A DNA stretch of 64,000 nucleotides from Mycobacterium sp. 1081908.1. GTDB taxonomy: Bacteria; Actinomycetota; Actinomycetes; Mycobacteriales; Mycobacteriaceae. Shown here one piece after another: positions 26,844 through 35,524 of the stretch. Under the pieces are notes generated by a model, which worked only from the letters and a program-made list of their open reading frames with translations, searched no databases and was not told the origin of the DNA. Numbering within the stretch: the first letter of the stretch is position 1; the number at the start of each line of letters is the position of its first letter. The stretch covers positions 21,747 through 85,746 of the forward strand of contig NZ_LZLY01000005.1 of assembly GCF_001673535.1 (NCBI RefSeq), written 5' to 3'. The position numbers were made by a program, and so were the translations under genes.

Positions 26844-27126
26844 GGCGTTCCGCGTGGATCCCGAAGCGTTGGCCGACGCGGTCCGGCGGATGACCGAGTT
26901 TCAGCGCCAGGCCGAAGAGATCCTCGCCGAAATCGATTCGCGGGCAAAGCGTTTGCACGCGGCCTGGACCGGGGAAGGCGCGGCGGCGCACGCCGAGGCC
27001 CATCAGCATTGGGCCCGTGGCGAGGCGATGATGCGTGAGGCGCTGGGTCAGCTGCGCGCGGCCGGGGCGACCGCCCACCACAACTACACCGGCGCCATGT
27101 CGACGAATCTGGGCATGTGGTCGTGA
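26836..27126 (+). CDS. esxE: EsxE-like WXG100 protein
   Basis: 96 residues from a GTG that overlaps the esxF stop. WXG motif in LHAAWTGEGAAAHAEAHQHW and tail TGAMSTNLGMWS, both typical of M. tuberculosis EsxE (Rv3904c). A second GTG at 26854 would give the shorter MDPEALADAV start seen in EsxE; the longer form is reported because it lies closer to the overlap used for coupling. Presumed heterodimer partner of the EsxF-like protein, exported by type VII secretion and possibly pore-forming in the outer membrane. Confidence 0.92.
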   Translation: MAEAFRVDPEALADAVRRMTEFQRQAEEILAEIDSRAKRLHAAWTGEGAAAHAEAHQHWARGEAMMREALGQLRAAGATAHHNYTGAMSTNLGMWS

Positions 27127-27130
27127 GCTA

Positions 27131-29512
27131 ATGGCCCCGCTGGCGTGCGACCCGGCGGCTCTCGACAGCGCGGGCGCCGAGGTGGTGACCGCCGGCGAGG
27201 GTTTGGGTTCGGTGATCTCGACCCTGACCGCGGCGCTGTCGGGATGCGCCGGGATGGCCGGCGACGATCCCGTTGGCGCAGCGCTCGGCCACAGCTACGA
27301 CAATTCGGCGGCCAAGCTCATCGAGGCGATGGCGGCCACCCGAAACGGGTTGTGCAGTCTCGGCGACGGGGTGCGGATGTCGGCGCACAATTACTCGCTG
27401 GCCGAGGCGATGTCCAACGTCGGCGGCCGTGGCGGGCCACTTCCCACACCGTCGGTGACGGCGCCGGTGTTGGCGGGCTCTGCGCCGTCGGCGGTCGGGG
27501 CCGGTACCGCCGCGCCGGCGGGGTGGGGATGGGTGGCCCCCTACATCGGGATGATCTGGCCCACCGGGGATTCGGCGAAGCTGCGCGCCGCGGCCGCCGC
27601 CTGGAGCGCCGCGGGTACCCAGTTCGGGCTCGCCGAAATCCTCGGGACGGGCGGTCCGATGACGGCCGTTCGCGCCCAGCAGATCCCGGAAGGCGCGGCC
27701 ATCGACCGTGCCTTTACGGACGCCTTCAGCAGCACCACCAGCCTCGTGCAGCAGTGTCAGACCATCGCGGCCCAGCTCACCAGCTATGCCGCCAAGGTCG
27801 ACCGGGTGCACGCCGCGATCCTGGACCTGTTGGCCCGCATCTGCGACCCGCTGACGGGAATCAAAGAGGTCTGGGAATTCCTGACCGACGACGACGAAGA
27901 CGAAATCCGTAAGATCGCCAACGACATTCGCACGGTCGTTGACAACTTCGGCGCCGAGGCCGAAGCGCTGCAAGCCGAAATCGCCTCCACCCTCGCCGCG
28001 GCCACCACGATCGTCACTGATATGGGCCGCCAGGCCGCCCGGGAGTGGGATCAGTTCCTGCACGGCACCGATGTGGGGCGGGCCGTCAACCAAGTCGGGC
28101 AGTACGCCAAGGGCGCGTGGTCGGAGGCCGGGGGAATGCTCAAGGGCCTCTGGGACGTCAGCAGCGTCCGCATGATGTTCGACCCGCTTGGCTACGGCAA
28201 GGACATGGCCGGCCAGTTCAAGGGCGCCCTGCCGCTGGTCGGCCTGGGCGGCCCACATGCCCCCGCCGTCGGGGATGCGTGGGAACAGCTCGGCAAGAGC
28301 ATCGTCCACTGGGACGACTGGGACAAGAACCCGGCCGAGGCCGCCGGCAGATCCGTCCTCGACATCGCCACGCTGGCCCTGCCCGGCGGCCCGCTCTCAA
28401 AGCTGGGCAAGCTAGGACGCATCTTCAGAGGTGCGAAGCCGCCGCTGCCGGAGCTTCCCAAACCCCCGTCCATCGAACCGCCGAAGCCGCCGGTCGAGCC
28501 GCCGCCGGCGCCCAGGCCGCCGGAATCGGGAAGCCCCGCACCCAAGCCGGCGCCCGGGCCCGCCAATGGCCCACTGCCGCACAGCCCGACGGAATCCAAG
28601 CCACCGATCGTCGAGAAGCCGCCCGCCGGCGAGCCGCCCAAACCCGTCGCGGTTCCACCTGAGTCGGCGGGTAAGCCGCCGGTGGCCGACCCGGTCGAGC
28701 ACGCGCCGCTCACACATACGAAACCGCCTGAGCCCGTTCATCTTCCGCTCGGCCCCGCCGATCAAGCGGCCAGGTCCGTACCCAGTCCGGGCCTGCCGTC
28801 GGAGCCGGCACCCATGGCGCCGGCCGCCGCGGCACCGCACCCGGCGATGTCCTCCGCCCCCACCGGCGGACTCCCCGCCGAAGCGCCTCCGCCGTTCGGC
28901 GGCGCACCCCATGGTGGGGAACCGCCCATTCATCCGCCCGAATCCCACTCGCCCCATGGCGGGAGCCCCCATCCGCCGGGCGAGGGCAACGGCACGCCTC
29001 ATTTCCCGGATCACGACAGCACGCCACATCGGCCCGGAGACAGCGCACCCGGCGACGAGCACATGCCAGCGGCAGCTGACAGCCCCGGGCCGGTCGACGC
29101 GGATCCGGGTCGGCCCGAATTTACGCTGGACAACCCACTTGACCACATGAGCGCGCAGCTCCGAGCGCTCTCCGAACAACATCTGACCGGAAGCGGCGAA
29201 ACCGTCCTCGGGCCATTTAGCCCTCCTGGCGGCGGCCCGTCGTACATCGACGTCGCGCAGCAGCACGGAGCTAGCTACTTTGATATCGGGGAGGCGTGGA
29301 ATGCGGCCACTCCGACGGAGCGACTCGCCGCCAACCAGCATGTGCTCGACATAGCCATCGCGAACGGCGACAAGGTCACACTGTCCGTGCCATTCGATAT
29401 GGTGAAACCAAACACGTTTACGGCAGCTGAAATCAGGTACCTAGAGTTGCGCGGATATCATCAGATAAATGACACGACGTGGATGCCACCCGGTGGAAAG
29501 ATCGGAAAATGA
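27131..29512 (+). CDS. CpnT-like channel protein with a non-TNT C-terminal toxin-like domain
   Basis: 793 residues. Residues 1-433 match the N-terminal channel domain of M. tuberculosis CpnT (Rv3903c) as I recall it, including the AALDSAG opening, GWGWVAPYIGMIWP and RICDPLTGIKEVWEFLTD. Residues 434-661 are a proline-rich linker containing NGPLPHSPTESKPP. The last ~130 residues are not the TNT NAD-glycohydrolase: they contain SYIDVAQQHGASYFDIGEAW, AANQHVLDIAIANGDKVTLS and AAEIRYLELRGYHQ, a pattern I associate with C-terminal domains of bacterial polymorphic toxins. Activity unknown. Base composition becomes AT-richer after about 29240. Its stop overlaps the next gene as ATGA. Probably a secreted, domain-swapped toxin. 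Confidence 0.88.
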   Translation: MAPLACDPAALDSAGAEVVTAGEGLGSVISTLTAALSGCAGMAGDDPVGAALGHSYDNSAAKLIEAMAATRNGLCSLGDGVRMSAHNYSLAEAMSNVGGRGGPLPTPSVTAPVLAGSAPSAVGAGTAAPAGWGWVAPYIGMIWPTGDSAKLRAAAAAWSAAGTQFGLAEILGTGGPMTAVRAQQIPEGAAIDRAFTDAFSSTTSLVQQCQTIAAQLTSYAAKVDRVHAAILDLLARICDPLTGIKEVWEFLTDDDEDEIRKIANDIRTVVDNFGAEAEALQAEIASTLAAATTIVTDMGRQAAREWDQFLHGTDVGRAVNQVGQYAKGAWSEAGGMLKGLWDVSSVRMMFDPLGYGKDMAGQFKGALPLVGLGGPHAPAVGDAWEQLGKSIVHWDDWDKNPAEAAGRSVLDIATLALPGGPLSKLGKLGRIFRGAKPPLPELPKPPSIEPPKPPVEPPPAPRPPESGSPAPKPAPGPANGPLPHSPTESKPPIVEKPPAGEPPKPVAVPPESAGKPPVADPVEHAPLTHTKPPEPVHLPLGPADQAARSVPSPGLPSEPAPMAPAAAAPHPAMSSAPTGGLPAEAPPPFGGAPHGGEPPIHPPESHSPHGGSPHPPGEGNGTPHFPDHDSTPHRPGDSAPGDEHMPAAADSPGPVDADPGRPEFTLDNPLDHMSAQLRALSEQHLTGSGETVLGPFSPPGGGPSYIDVAQQHGASYFDIGEAWNAATPTERLAANQHVLDIAIANGDKVTLSVPFDMVKPNTFTAAEIRYLELRGYHQINDTTWMPPGGKIGK

Positions 29513-29946
29513 AAACGCTGCTAGAGTACTTCGTAAGATACTTTGAACTGCTCTATCTCGATTCGCGCTATCATATTACGAATTCCAGCACGAGCGGCGC
29601 GGCGTCGATCAACGCATCACTGACGATCACGGGACCGATCCTTATTTGGGATCTCACCAATGACAGAGGCCAATTTCTGCTTAGCGTGGCGCCGAGAGCG
29701 CTAGCGACAGCGGATAACTGGTTCACAGTATCACTCATCAAGCAATACTTAAATGGGCAGAATAATATCGACTATTTGTCCGCTGCAGACGAAATCGCGT
29801 GGTTTCGAGAAAATAGCCAACCTGTCGAGGAACTGTTCTCCGACGGATCGAAGAGCGAAACCGTGTGCGAGACGCTTCGATCCCTACGCCGCTCCAACGC
29901 AGATAGGTACTGGACTCAATGGCGAGAGCAGCAGGGGCTTTCCTAA
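29509..29946 (+). CDS. Putative immunity protein for the adjacent CpnT-like toxin
   Basis: 145 residues, no signal peptide or membrane helix, expected in the cytosol. The ATG lies inside the toxin stop (ATGA), the position that the TNT antitoxin gene holds after cpnT in M. tuberculosis, but the sequence is unlike that antitoxin. Recognisable pieces: YLDSRYHITNSSTSGAASIN, LIWDLTNDRGQFLLSVAP, WFTVSLIKQYLNG, and DRYWTQWREQQ. Codon use is strongly AT-rich against GC-rich neighbours (for example tatcatattacgaattcc near 29569), a sign of recent transfer. Function is inferred from position only. Confidence 0.75.
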   Translation: MKTLLEYFVRYFELLYLDSRYHITNSSTSGAASINASLTITGPILIWDLTNDRGQFLLSVAPRALATADNWFTVSLIKQYLNGQNNIDYLSAADEIAWFRENSQPVEELFSDGSKSETVCETLRSLRRSNADRYWTQWREQQGLS

Positions 29947-30249
29947 CTTTCAGCACAATCCGAGATGGTCGGGATCAAACACAAGCCGAGCCCGTATCCA
30001 CCCGTAGCACCGGGTTCATCGCACGCGCTGTCTGGAAGCGCGATGTGATTGACGGTCGCCATGGGCCGACGGTGCAACAAATCTGGCGCCGAAGCCGACG
30101 CGGTCATCACGCCCCGCAGCTTGTGGGGCGATAGACGTCGCTCAGGGGCGCACGAGGCATGACCACCCCCGATCGCACCAGCCGGATAGGGTTGGATACC
30201 GGGCACCCGCTGGATCACCGAGCGGCACAGCGATCTAGGAGGTTGGGCG
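29947..30249. other. 303-base intergenic region after the toxin-immunity pair
   Basis: Separates the putative immunity gene from serB1. Composition returns to GC-rich within about 60 bases. It should contain the serB1 promoter and the right junction of the inserted cassette. I see no direct repeat, integrase remnant, tRNA end or convincing coding frame. Confidence 0.4.
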
Positions 30250-31158
30250 ATGGCTTCCTCTGAGTCGGGCGGCGAGCACACCGGCCGCGCCGACCTGGAT
30301 GCGCTGGTCGACAACGCGAGCGCCGAACGCGCACTCGAGGACCTGCAGGCCGCCAACGCCGCCGACGAGGGTCGCCCCCAGCCGCCCATCGACCTGACCG
30401 CGGCCGCGTTCTTCGACGTGGACAACACGCTCGTCCAGGGCTCCTCGGCCGTGCATTTCGGCCGCGGGCTGGCCGCCCGCAACTACTTCACCTATCGCGA
30501 TGTCCTCGGATTCATCTACGCCCAGGCCAAGTTTCAGTGGCTGGGCAAGGAGAACAGCAATGACGTCGCCGCCGGCCGGCGCAAGGCCCTCGCCTTCATC
30601 GAAGGCCGCTCCGTCGAGCAGCTGGTCGCCTTGGGCGAGGAGATCTACGACGAGATCATCGCCGACAAGATCTGGCCCGGCACCCGCGAACTGACCCAGA
30701 TGCACCTCGACGCGGGCCAGCAGGTCTGGCTGATCACCGCGACCCCGTATGAGCTCGCGGCCACCATCGCCCGGCGGCTCGGCCTGACCGGCGCGCTGGG
30801 GACCGTCGCCGAATCGGTCGACGGCGTCTTCACCGGCCGGCTGGTCGGCGAGATCCTGCACGGCCCGGGCAAGGCCCACGCCGTGCGCTCGCTCGCGATC
30901 CGCGAGGGCCTCAACCTCAAACGCTGCACCGCATACTCGGACAGCTACAACGACGTGCCGATGTTGTCGCTGGTGGGCACGGCGGTGGCGATCAACCCCG
31001 ATGCCCGCCTGCGGGCCCTCGCGCGCGAAAGGGGCTGGGAGATCCGCGACTTCCGGACCGCTCGCAAGGCGGCCCGGATCGGTGTGCCGTCGGCGCTGGC
31101 CCTGGGCGCGGCCGGCGGCGCGCTGGCGGCAGTGGCATCCCGGCGTCAATCGCGCTGA
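30250..31158 (+). CDS. serB1: HAD-IB family phosphatase, SerB1-like
   Basis: 302 residues. HAD superfamily subclass IB: motif [14 protein letters not shown] with nucleophile aspartate, motif [10 protein letters not shown], and motif [15 protein letters not shown]. Rv0505c is annotated as phosphoserine phosphatase SerB1; the family also includes lipid-phosphate phosphatases, so substrate is uncertain. A C-terminal alanine-rich hydrophobic stretch ([19 protein letters not shown]) may touch the membrane. An AGGAGG ribosome site lies eight bases before the ATG. Shorter than the M. tuberculosis protein at its N-terminus. Confidence 0.88.
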   Translation: MASSESGGEHTGRADLDALVDNASAERALEDLQAANAADEGRPQPPIDLTAAAFFDVDNTLVQGSSAVHFGRGLAARNYFTYRDVLGFIYAQAKFQWLGKENSNDVAAGRRKALAFIEGRSVEQLVALGEEIYDEIIADKIWPGTRELTQMHLDAGQQVWLITATPYELAATIARRLGLTGALGTVAESVDGVFTGRLVGEILHGPGKAHAVRSLAIREGLNLKRCTAYSDSYNDVPMLSLVGTAVAINPDARLRALARERGWEIRDFRTARKAARIGVPSALALGAAGGALAAVASRRQSR

Positions 31159-31201
31159 TAGGCTGCGCCGCTAGACGTAATCGAGCGGAGAGCAAAGCGG
31201 C

Positions 31202-31714
31202 ATGACAGTCCCAGAATCGGCCCAAGGTCTCATCGGCAGCCACTACCGGGCACCGGACTATTTCCAGGTCGGACGGGAGAAGATCCGGGAGTTCGCGCGG
31301 TCGATCAAGGACGAGCACCCGTCGCACTTCGACGAGTCCGAGGCCGAGGCCGCCGGATACCCGTCCCTGGTGGCCCCGCTGACCTTCCTGGCGATCGCCG
31401 GACGGCGCGTGCAGCTGGAGATCTTCACCAAGTTCAACATTCCGATCAACATCGCCCGGGTTTTCCACCGCGACCAGAAGTTTCACTTCCACCGGCCGAT
31501 CCTGGCCGGCGACAAGCTCTACTTCGACACGTATCTAGACTCGGTCCTGGAGTCCCACGGCACCGTGCTCGCCGAAATCCGCAGCGAAGTCACAGACGCA
31601 GAGGGGAAACCGGTCGTGACTAGCGTCGTTACGATGCTGGGGGAAGCCGCACACCAGGACGCTGGCGCTGAAGAAACCGTCGCCGCGGTCGCATCCATAT
31701 CAGCCGGAAAGTAG
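31202..31714 (+). CDS. MaoC-like (hot-dog) dehydratase, Rv0504c-like
   Basis: 170 residues. N-terminal-type MaoC dehydratase domain like HadA/HadC of the FAS-II cycle: [32 protein letters not shown], and [20 protein letters not shown]. In HadAB the catalytic half is HadB; A-type subunits bind the acyl chain, and this one looks A/C-type. Likely acts on long acyl-ACP or acyl-CoA in lipid synthesis. Eleven bases precede cmaA2, so the two probably work in the same envelope-lipid operon. Confidence 0.88.
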   Translation: MTVPESAQGLIGSHYRAPDYFQVGREKIREFARSIKDEHPSHFDESEAEAAGYPSLVAPLTFLAIAGRRVQLEIFTKFNIPINIARVFHRDQKFHFHRPILAGDKLYFDTYLDSVLESHGTVLAEIRSEVTDAEGKPVVTSVVTMLGEAAHQDAGAEETVAAVASISAGK

Positions 31715-31725
31715 GGTCGATTCCC

Positions 31726-32631
31726 ATGTCACAGGACGAATCGGGTGGCACGCAGCTGAAGCCGCCGGTCGAAGCAGTCCGATCCCACTACGACAAATCC
31801 AACGAGTTCTTCAAGCTCTGGCTTGACCCGTCGATGACCTACAGCTGCGCCTACTTCGAAGAGCGTCCCAACATGACGCTGGAAGAGGCGCAGTACGCCA
31901 AACGCAAGCTCGCGCTGGACAAGCTCAACCTCGAGCCCGGCATGACGCTGCTCGACATCGGCTGCGGCTGGGGCTCGACGATGCGCCACGCGGTCGCCGA
32001 GTACGACGTCAACGTCATCGGGTTGACGCTCAGCGAAAACCAGTACGCCCACGACAAGGCCAAGTTCGAGGAGATGGACAGCCCGCGCCGCAAGGAGGTG
32101 CGGATCCAGGGCTGGGAGGAATTCGACGAGCCCGTGGACCGCATCGTGTCGCTCGGCGCTTTCGAGCACTTCGCCGACGGCGCCGGCGACGCCGGGTTCG
32201 AGCGCTACGACACCTTTTTCAAGAAGTTCTACAGCCTGACACCCGACGACGGCCGGATGCTGTTGCACACCATCATCGTTCCGAGCGCCGAGGAGGCCAA
32301 GGAGCTCGGCCTCAAGGCGCCGATGAGCCTGCTGCGCTTCATCAAGTTCATCCTGACCGAGATCTTCCCGGGCGGCCGGCTGCCGCAGATCCCGCAGATC
32401 GACCACTACTCGTCCAACGCGGGCTGGAAGGTCGAGCGCTACCACCGGATCGGTAAGAACTACGTGCCGACGCTGACCACCTGGGCCGACGCGCTCGAGG
32501 CGCACAAGGATGAGGCCATCGCCCTGAAGGGGCAGGAGACCTACGACATCTACATGCACTACCTCAGGGGCTGCGCGGACCTGTTCCGTGACCACTACAC
32601 GGACGTCTGCCAGTTCACGCTCGTCAAGTAA
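31726..32631 (+). CDS. cmaA2: Cyclopropane mycolic acid synthase CmaA2
   Basis: 301 residues. SAM-dependent cyclopropanation of meromycolate double bonds. SAM site [10 protein letters not shown] at 75-84, then [12 protein letters not shown] and [16 protein letters not shown]; the acidic residue and aromatics around the active site are kept ([18 protein letters not shown]). CmaA2 is the trans-cyclopropane enzyme of the proximal site in M. tuberculosis; the distinguishing insertion [16 protein letters not shown] and the position beside the MaoC and SerB1 genes support this paralogue. A hairpin directly after its stop separates it from the convergent plsC-like gene. Confidence 0.93.
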   Translation: MSQDESGGTQLKPPVEAVRSHYDKSNEFFKLWLDPSMTYSCAYFEERPNMTLEEAQYAKRKLALDKLNLEPGMTLLDIGCGWGSTMRHAVAEYDVNVIGLTLSENQYAHDKAKFEEMDSPRRKEVRIQGWEEFDEPVDRIVSLGAFEHFADGAGDAGFERYDTFFKKFYSLTPDDGRMLLHTIIVPSAEEAKELGLKAPMSLLRFIKFILTEIFPGGRLPQIPQIDHYSSNAGWKVERYHRIGKNYVPTLTTWADALEAHKDEAIALKGQETYDIYMHYLRGCADLFRDHYTDVCQFTLVK

Positions 32632-32640
32632 GCGGCGGAC

Positions 32641-32664
32641 CGCCCAACGCCTCGGCGTTGGGCG
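32641..32664 (+). terminator. Strong bidirectional hairpin terminator after cmaA2
   Basis: CGCCCAACGCC directly faces GGCGTTGGGCG across two to four loop bases, a near-perfect 11-base stem. It occupies almost the whole 33-base gap between the convergent cmaA2 and plsC-like stops. No T-run on the plus side. Confidence 0.8.
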
Positions 32665-33732
32665 CTAGCCGAAAAAGATGTTGCGGCGGCCGGCCAGCAG
32701 CCGGTACAGCGTCTGCTGGATCGTCTCGCGCACCTGGTCGGTCAGCTCGAAGGTGACCATCGGGTCTTCGGCGTCGGAGGCGGCGTAGTCGTTCGTGTAG
32801 ATGGGTTCGCCGAACGCGATGCGCCATTTCGACGGCAGCGGCACCAGACCGGCGGGCCCGGCCAGCGGAAACAGCGGGGTGATCGGGAAATAGGGCAGCC
32901 CGAACAGCCGCGCCAGCAGCTTGACGTCGGTGAGCATCGGGTAGATCTCTTCGGACCCCACGATCGAGCACGGGATGATCGGCGCCTTGGTGCGCAGCGC
33001 CGCCGTCACGAAGCCGCCGCGGCCGAACCGCTGCAACCGGTAGCGGTCCTCGAAGCGCTTGCCCAGGCCCTTGTAGCCCTCCGGGAACACGGCGGTGAGT
33101 TCTCCCGCGGCCAGCAGGCGGTGCGCGTCGGTCGTGCAGGCCATGGTGTGGCCAGCCTTGCGCGCGGCCTCGCCGACCACGGGCAGGTCGAACACCATGT
33201 CGGCGGCCAGCAGTCGCAGGTCGCGCTCGGCCGGATGTTCGTCGTGCACGGCCACCGACAGCATCAGCCCGTCGAACGGCAACACCCCGGCGTGGTTGGC
33301 CACCACCAGCGCGGCGCCCTCGCTGGGCAGGTTCTCGATGCCGCTGACTTCGACCCGGAACCAGGACCGGAAGAAGAACCTCAGCAAAGGCCGAACGATC
33401 GCGCTGTTGAAGTGGGGATCGAAGCCGAACTCGTCGACGGTGTAGTCGCCCGTGAACCGCTGCCGCAGGAAGCCGGCGACCGCGGCGACCTTCTGCGCGA
33501 GATCGTTGAGCGGCGCCTCGGCCGTGGACGCCGCACCCGCCGCGCGCCGGTGTTCGTCGATTTCGCGGACGACCGCGGCGATTTGTTCGGCGGACGCCCG
33601 ACCCCGCGGATCGGTGAGCATCGAGGGGTGTTGACGCGACGAGTCCGCCCGCTGATCGGCTCTGCGGCGAGCCGCTACCCGACCCCTATTCGTATGCAGT
33701 GGAATGACGTTCGCTCTGGTTTCGCCCGCCAC
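32665..33732 (-). CDS. PlsC-type acyltransferase (Rv0502-like)
   Basis: 355 residues. Lysophospholipid acyltransferase-like domain in the second half: VVANHAGVLPFDG carries the catalytic histidine and aspartate (six residues apart instead of the classical four), and AVFPEGYKGLGKRFEDRY matches the phosphate-binding motif. A basic N-terminal third is of unknown role. The GTG at 33732 gives the family start (AGETRANVIPLH) and lies five bases after the galE2 stop. Probably transfers a long acyl chain in glycerolipid synthesis at the inner membrane. Confidence 0.9.
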   Translation of the reverse strand: MAGETRANVIPLHTNRGRVAARRRADQRADSSRQHPSMLTDPRGRASAEQIAAVVREIDEHRRAAGAASTAEAPLNDLAQKVAAVAGFLRQRFTGDYTVDEFGFDPHFNSAIVRPLLRFFFRSWFRVEVSGIENLPSEGAALVVANHAGVLPFDGLMLSVAVHDEHPAERDLRLLAADMVFDLPVVGEAARKAGHTMACTTDAHRLLAAGELTAVFPEGYKGLGKRFEDRYRLQRFGRGGFVTAALRTKAPIIPCSIVGSEEIYPMLTDVKLLARLFGLPYFPITPLFPLAGPAGLVPLPSKWRIAFGEPIYTNDYAASDAEDPMVTFELTDQVRETIQQTLYRLLAGRRNIFFG

Positions 33733-33737
33733 GATAC

Positions 33738-34853
33738 CTACCTGCCCCCACCCCATGGAATTGCATTTCGGCTTCCCCAGCGCTGCGCTAACGCTATGGC
33801 GCGACCCTCCAGGGAGCGTACCCGATCAGGGTCGATTATGGGAGTCAGGCCGCGGCCGCGGACGTAGTCGTCGAACGCCTCGGCCGTCGTCCATTTCGGA
33901 TGGAAGCCGAGCTCCGTGCGCATTCTCGTGGTGTCCATGACGCGCCCGTAACTCAAGTAATTGAATTGATCACGCGTGATTTCGGTATAGCGATTAGCCC
34001 GTCTCAGCGAATCCAGCGCCCACACCCCAAAACCGGGTACCGGCACCGGAATTCGGCCGGCCCGGCGGATGGCCTGCGACAGCATGAGGATGCCGTCCGC
34101 GCCGATGTTGAACGTGCCCGCCTTGCCCGCCATGGCGGCGCGCTCCAGCGCGCCCAGCGCGTCCTGCTCGTGCAGCAGCTGCAACCGCGCGTCCCGGCCG
34201 AACATGGTCGGGACCAGCGGCCCGGCCAGATACCGCGACAGCGTCGTGTCCATCGCCGGCCCGATCATGTTGGCCAGCCGCAAAATCGTCACCGCGATGT
34301 CGGGGCGGCGCCGGCCCAAGCCGCGCACGTAACCCTCGATGTCGAGGCTGTCCTTGGCGAACCCGTCGCGGAAGGGCCGCCGACTGCTGCTGTCCTCGGT
34401 GAACATCACCGGGTCGTGCGCCGTGGACCCGTACACCTCGGACGTCGACTTGAGCACCACCCGGCGCACCGACGGCGCCTTCTGGCAGGCCGCGAAAAGT
34501 TGCATCGCGCCCATCACGTTGATTTCCTTCAGCGCCGCGCTGCCGCCGGCTCGCGGGGCGTAGGACGCCGCGGCGGCGTGCACCACGGTGTCGACGTCGC
34601 CGTTGCGAATCACCTTGGCGATGAAGGGATTACGAATATCGGCGCGGACGAACTCGGCGCGCCCCATGCGGCGCAGCATGTCCTTGCTGGGGGCGATCGC
34701 GTCCACCGCGATGACCCCTTTGATCAACGGATTCTGGGCGAGCCGCGCGGTCAGGTAGCCGCCCAGAAACCGGCACGCACCGGTAACCAGCACAACTTTG
34801 GGGTAGTGCACGGTGCCGCTCGTGCCGGCACCTTCCCCGCTCGACTGATCCAC
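33738..34853 (-). CDS. galE2: NAD-dependent epimerase/dehydratase, GalE2-like (SDR family)
   Basis: 371 residues, extended SDR fold. Nucleotide motif VLVTGACRFLGGYL, VDTVVHAAAASY, and the later KSTSEVYG region; the usual catalytic YxxxK is not obvious, with FAKDSLDIEGYVRGL at the expected place. Named after Rv0501, annotated GalE2; UDP-glucose epimerase activity is doubtful without the tyrosine-lysine pair. GTG start with weak ribosome site. Coupled to the acyltransferase downstream, hinting at a glycolipid or lipid role. Confidence 0.85.
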   Translation of the reverse strand: MDQSSGEGAGTSGTVHYPKVVLVTGACRFLGGYLTARLAQNPLIKGVIAVDAIAPSKDMLRRMGRAEFVRADIRNPFIAKVIRNGDVDTVVHAAAASYAPRAGGSAALKEINVMGAMQLFAACQKAPSVRRVVLKSTSEVYGSTAHDPVMFTEDSSSRRPFRDGFAKDSLDIEGYVRGLGRRRPDIAVTILRLANMIGPAMDTTLSRYLAGPLVPTMFGRDARLQLLHEQDALGALERAAMAGKAGTFNIGADGILMLSQAIRRAGRIPVPVPGFGVWALDSLRRANRYTEITRDQFNYLSYGRVMDTTRMRTELGFHPKWTTAEAFDDYVRGRGLTPIIDPDRVRSLEGRAIALAQRWGSRNAIPWGGGR

Positions 34854-34924
34854 TCAAACAGCCTAACGGGCTGGCGAGACGACGGCGTTAAGGCGGCGTG
34901 ACGGTCGACTGGGCCGGCTGGCGC

Positions 34925-35026
34925 TTACTTGCCGAGTTTTCTGCGCTGCACGCGGGTGCGACGCAGCAGCTTGCGGTGCTTCTTCTTCGACATTCGCTTG
35001 CGCCGCTTCTTGATTACTGAACCCAT
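34925..35026 (-). CDS. 30S ribosomal protein bS22
   Basis: 33 residues, almost half lysine and arginine, including [20 protein letters not shown]. It matches the short protein described in mycobacterial ribosomes as bS22, formerly annotated as hypothetical Rv0500B with an AURKAIP1/COX24-like core. It binds the small subunit near the decoding site. Located between galE2 and the BldC-like gene, as in M. tuberculosis. Confidence 0.93.
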
Positions 35027-35126
35027 GAACTCCGCTATCTGACCGGGGACGTGCTCCTGCTTGACCCGGACACTTTACCCGGCTGTCAGCACCGAACACC
35101 AAACCGGCGGCCGCGGCGGGTAGCGG

Positions 35127-35384
35127 TCAGCCCGCGTCGAAGTATGAAGTCTCCAGCATGTCGTGGACGGCCTTGGCGTGCACGCGGAAGGAACGGCCCA
35201 CCCGGACCGCCGGCAGCTCGCCGTTGTGCACCAGGCGGTACACCGTCATCTTGGAGACGCGCATCAGCGCTGCCACCTCGGCGACGGTAAGAAACTGCGT
35301 CCTGGCCTGCTGGCCATCGCCGGAACCGGAGTCCCGCCCCTTAGCAGCGGAATCTCGCGCCGATGGCCCGTTCGTAGACGTCAT
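35127..35384 (-). CDS. BldC-like MerR-type DNA-binding protein (Rv0500A-like)
   Basis: 85 residues. After a hydrophilic head, residues 30-70 form a winged helix of the excisionase/BldC class: FLTVAEVAALMRVSKMTVYR and ELPAVRVGRSFRVH. BldC in Streptomyces binds DNA head-to-tail on direct repeats and controls development; the mycobacterial homologue's regulon is not known to me. Single-gene spacing on both sides (100 and 140 bases) suggests its own promoter. Confidence 0.9.
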   Translation of the reverse strand: MTSTNGPSARDSAAKGRDSGSGDGQQARTQFLTVAEVAALMRVSKMTVYRLVHNGELPAVRVGRSFRVHAKAVHDMLETSYFDAG

Positions 35385-35524
35385 CGCAACCCAATCGTGT
35401 CAGGCTCGCGCAATGCCAGCGGCTTCCCCTCCGCTGGCACCCACACGTGCATACAAAGAGGAGAATAGCGGGACTAGTGGGGTTAATGGTACTGGTGAGG
35501 GACAACTAATCCGGAAATCTCAAA

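Noticed and set aside
26532..27126. ESX-1 type esxA/esxB pair
   Set aside because: Sequences and lengths fit EsxF and EsxE, and they are followed by a CpnT-type gene, not by ESX-1 genes.
28412..29341. 309-residue minus-strand frame under the proline-rich linker
   Set aside because: Low-complexity arginine/glycine text that mirrors the proline-rich sense frame; no ribosome site or family match.
29947..30249. Attachment site or integrase remnant at the right edge of the toxin cassette
   Set aside because: No tRNA end, direct repeat with the left edge (26459-26531) or recombinase sequence could be seen.
34863..35102. 79-residue minus-strand frame covering bS22
   Set aside because: It is a shifted frame over the true bS22 gene, whose 33-residue product is recognised exactly.
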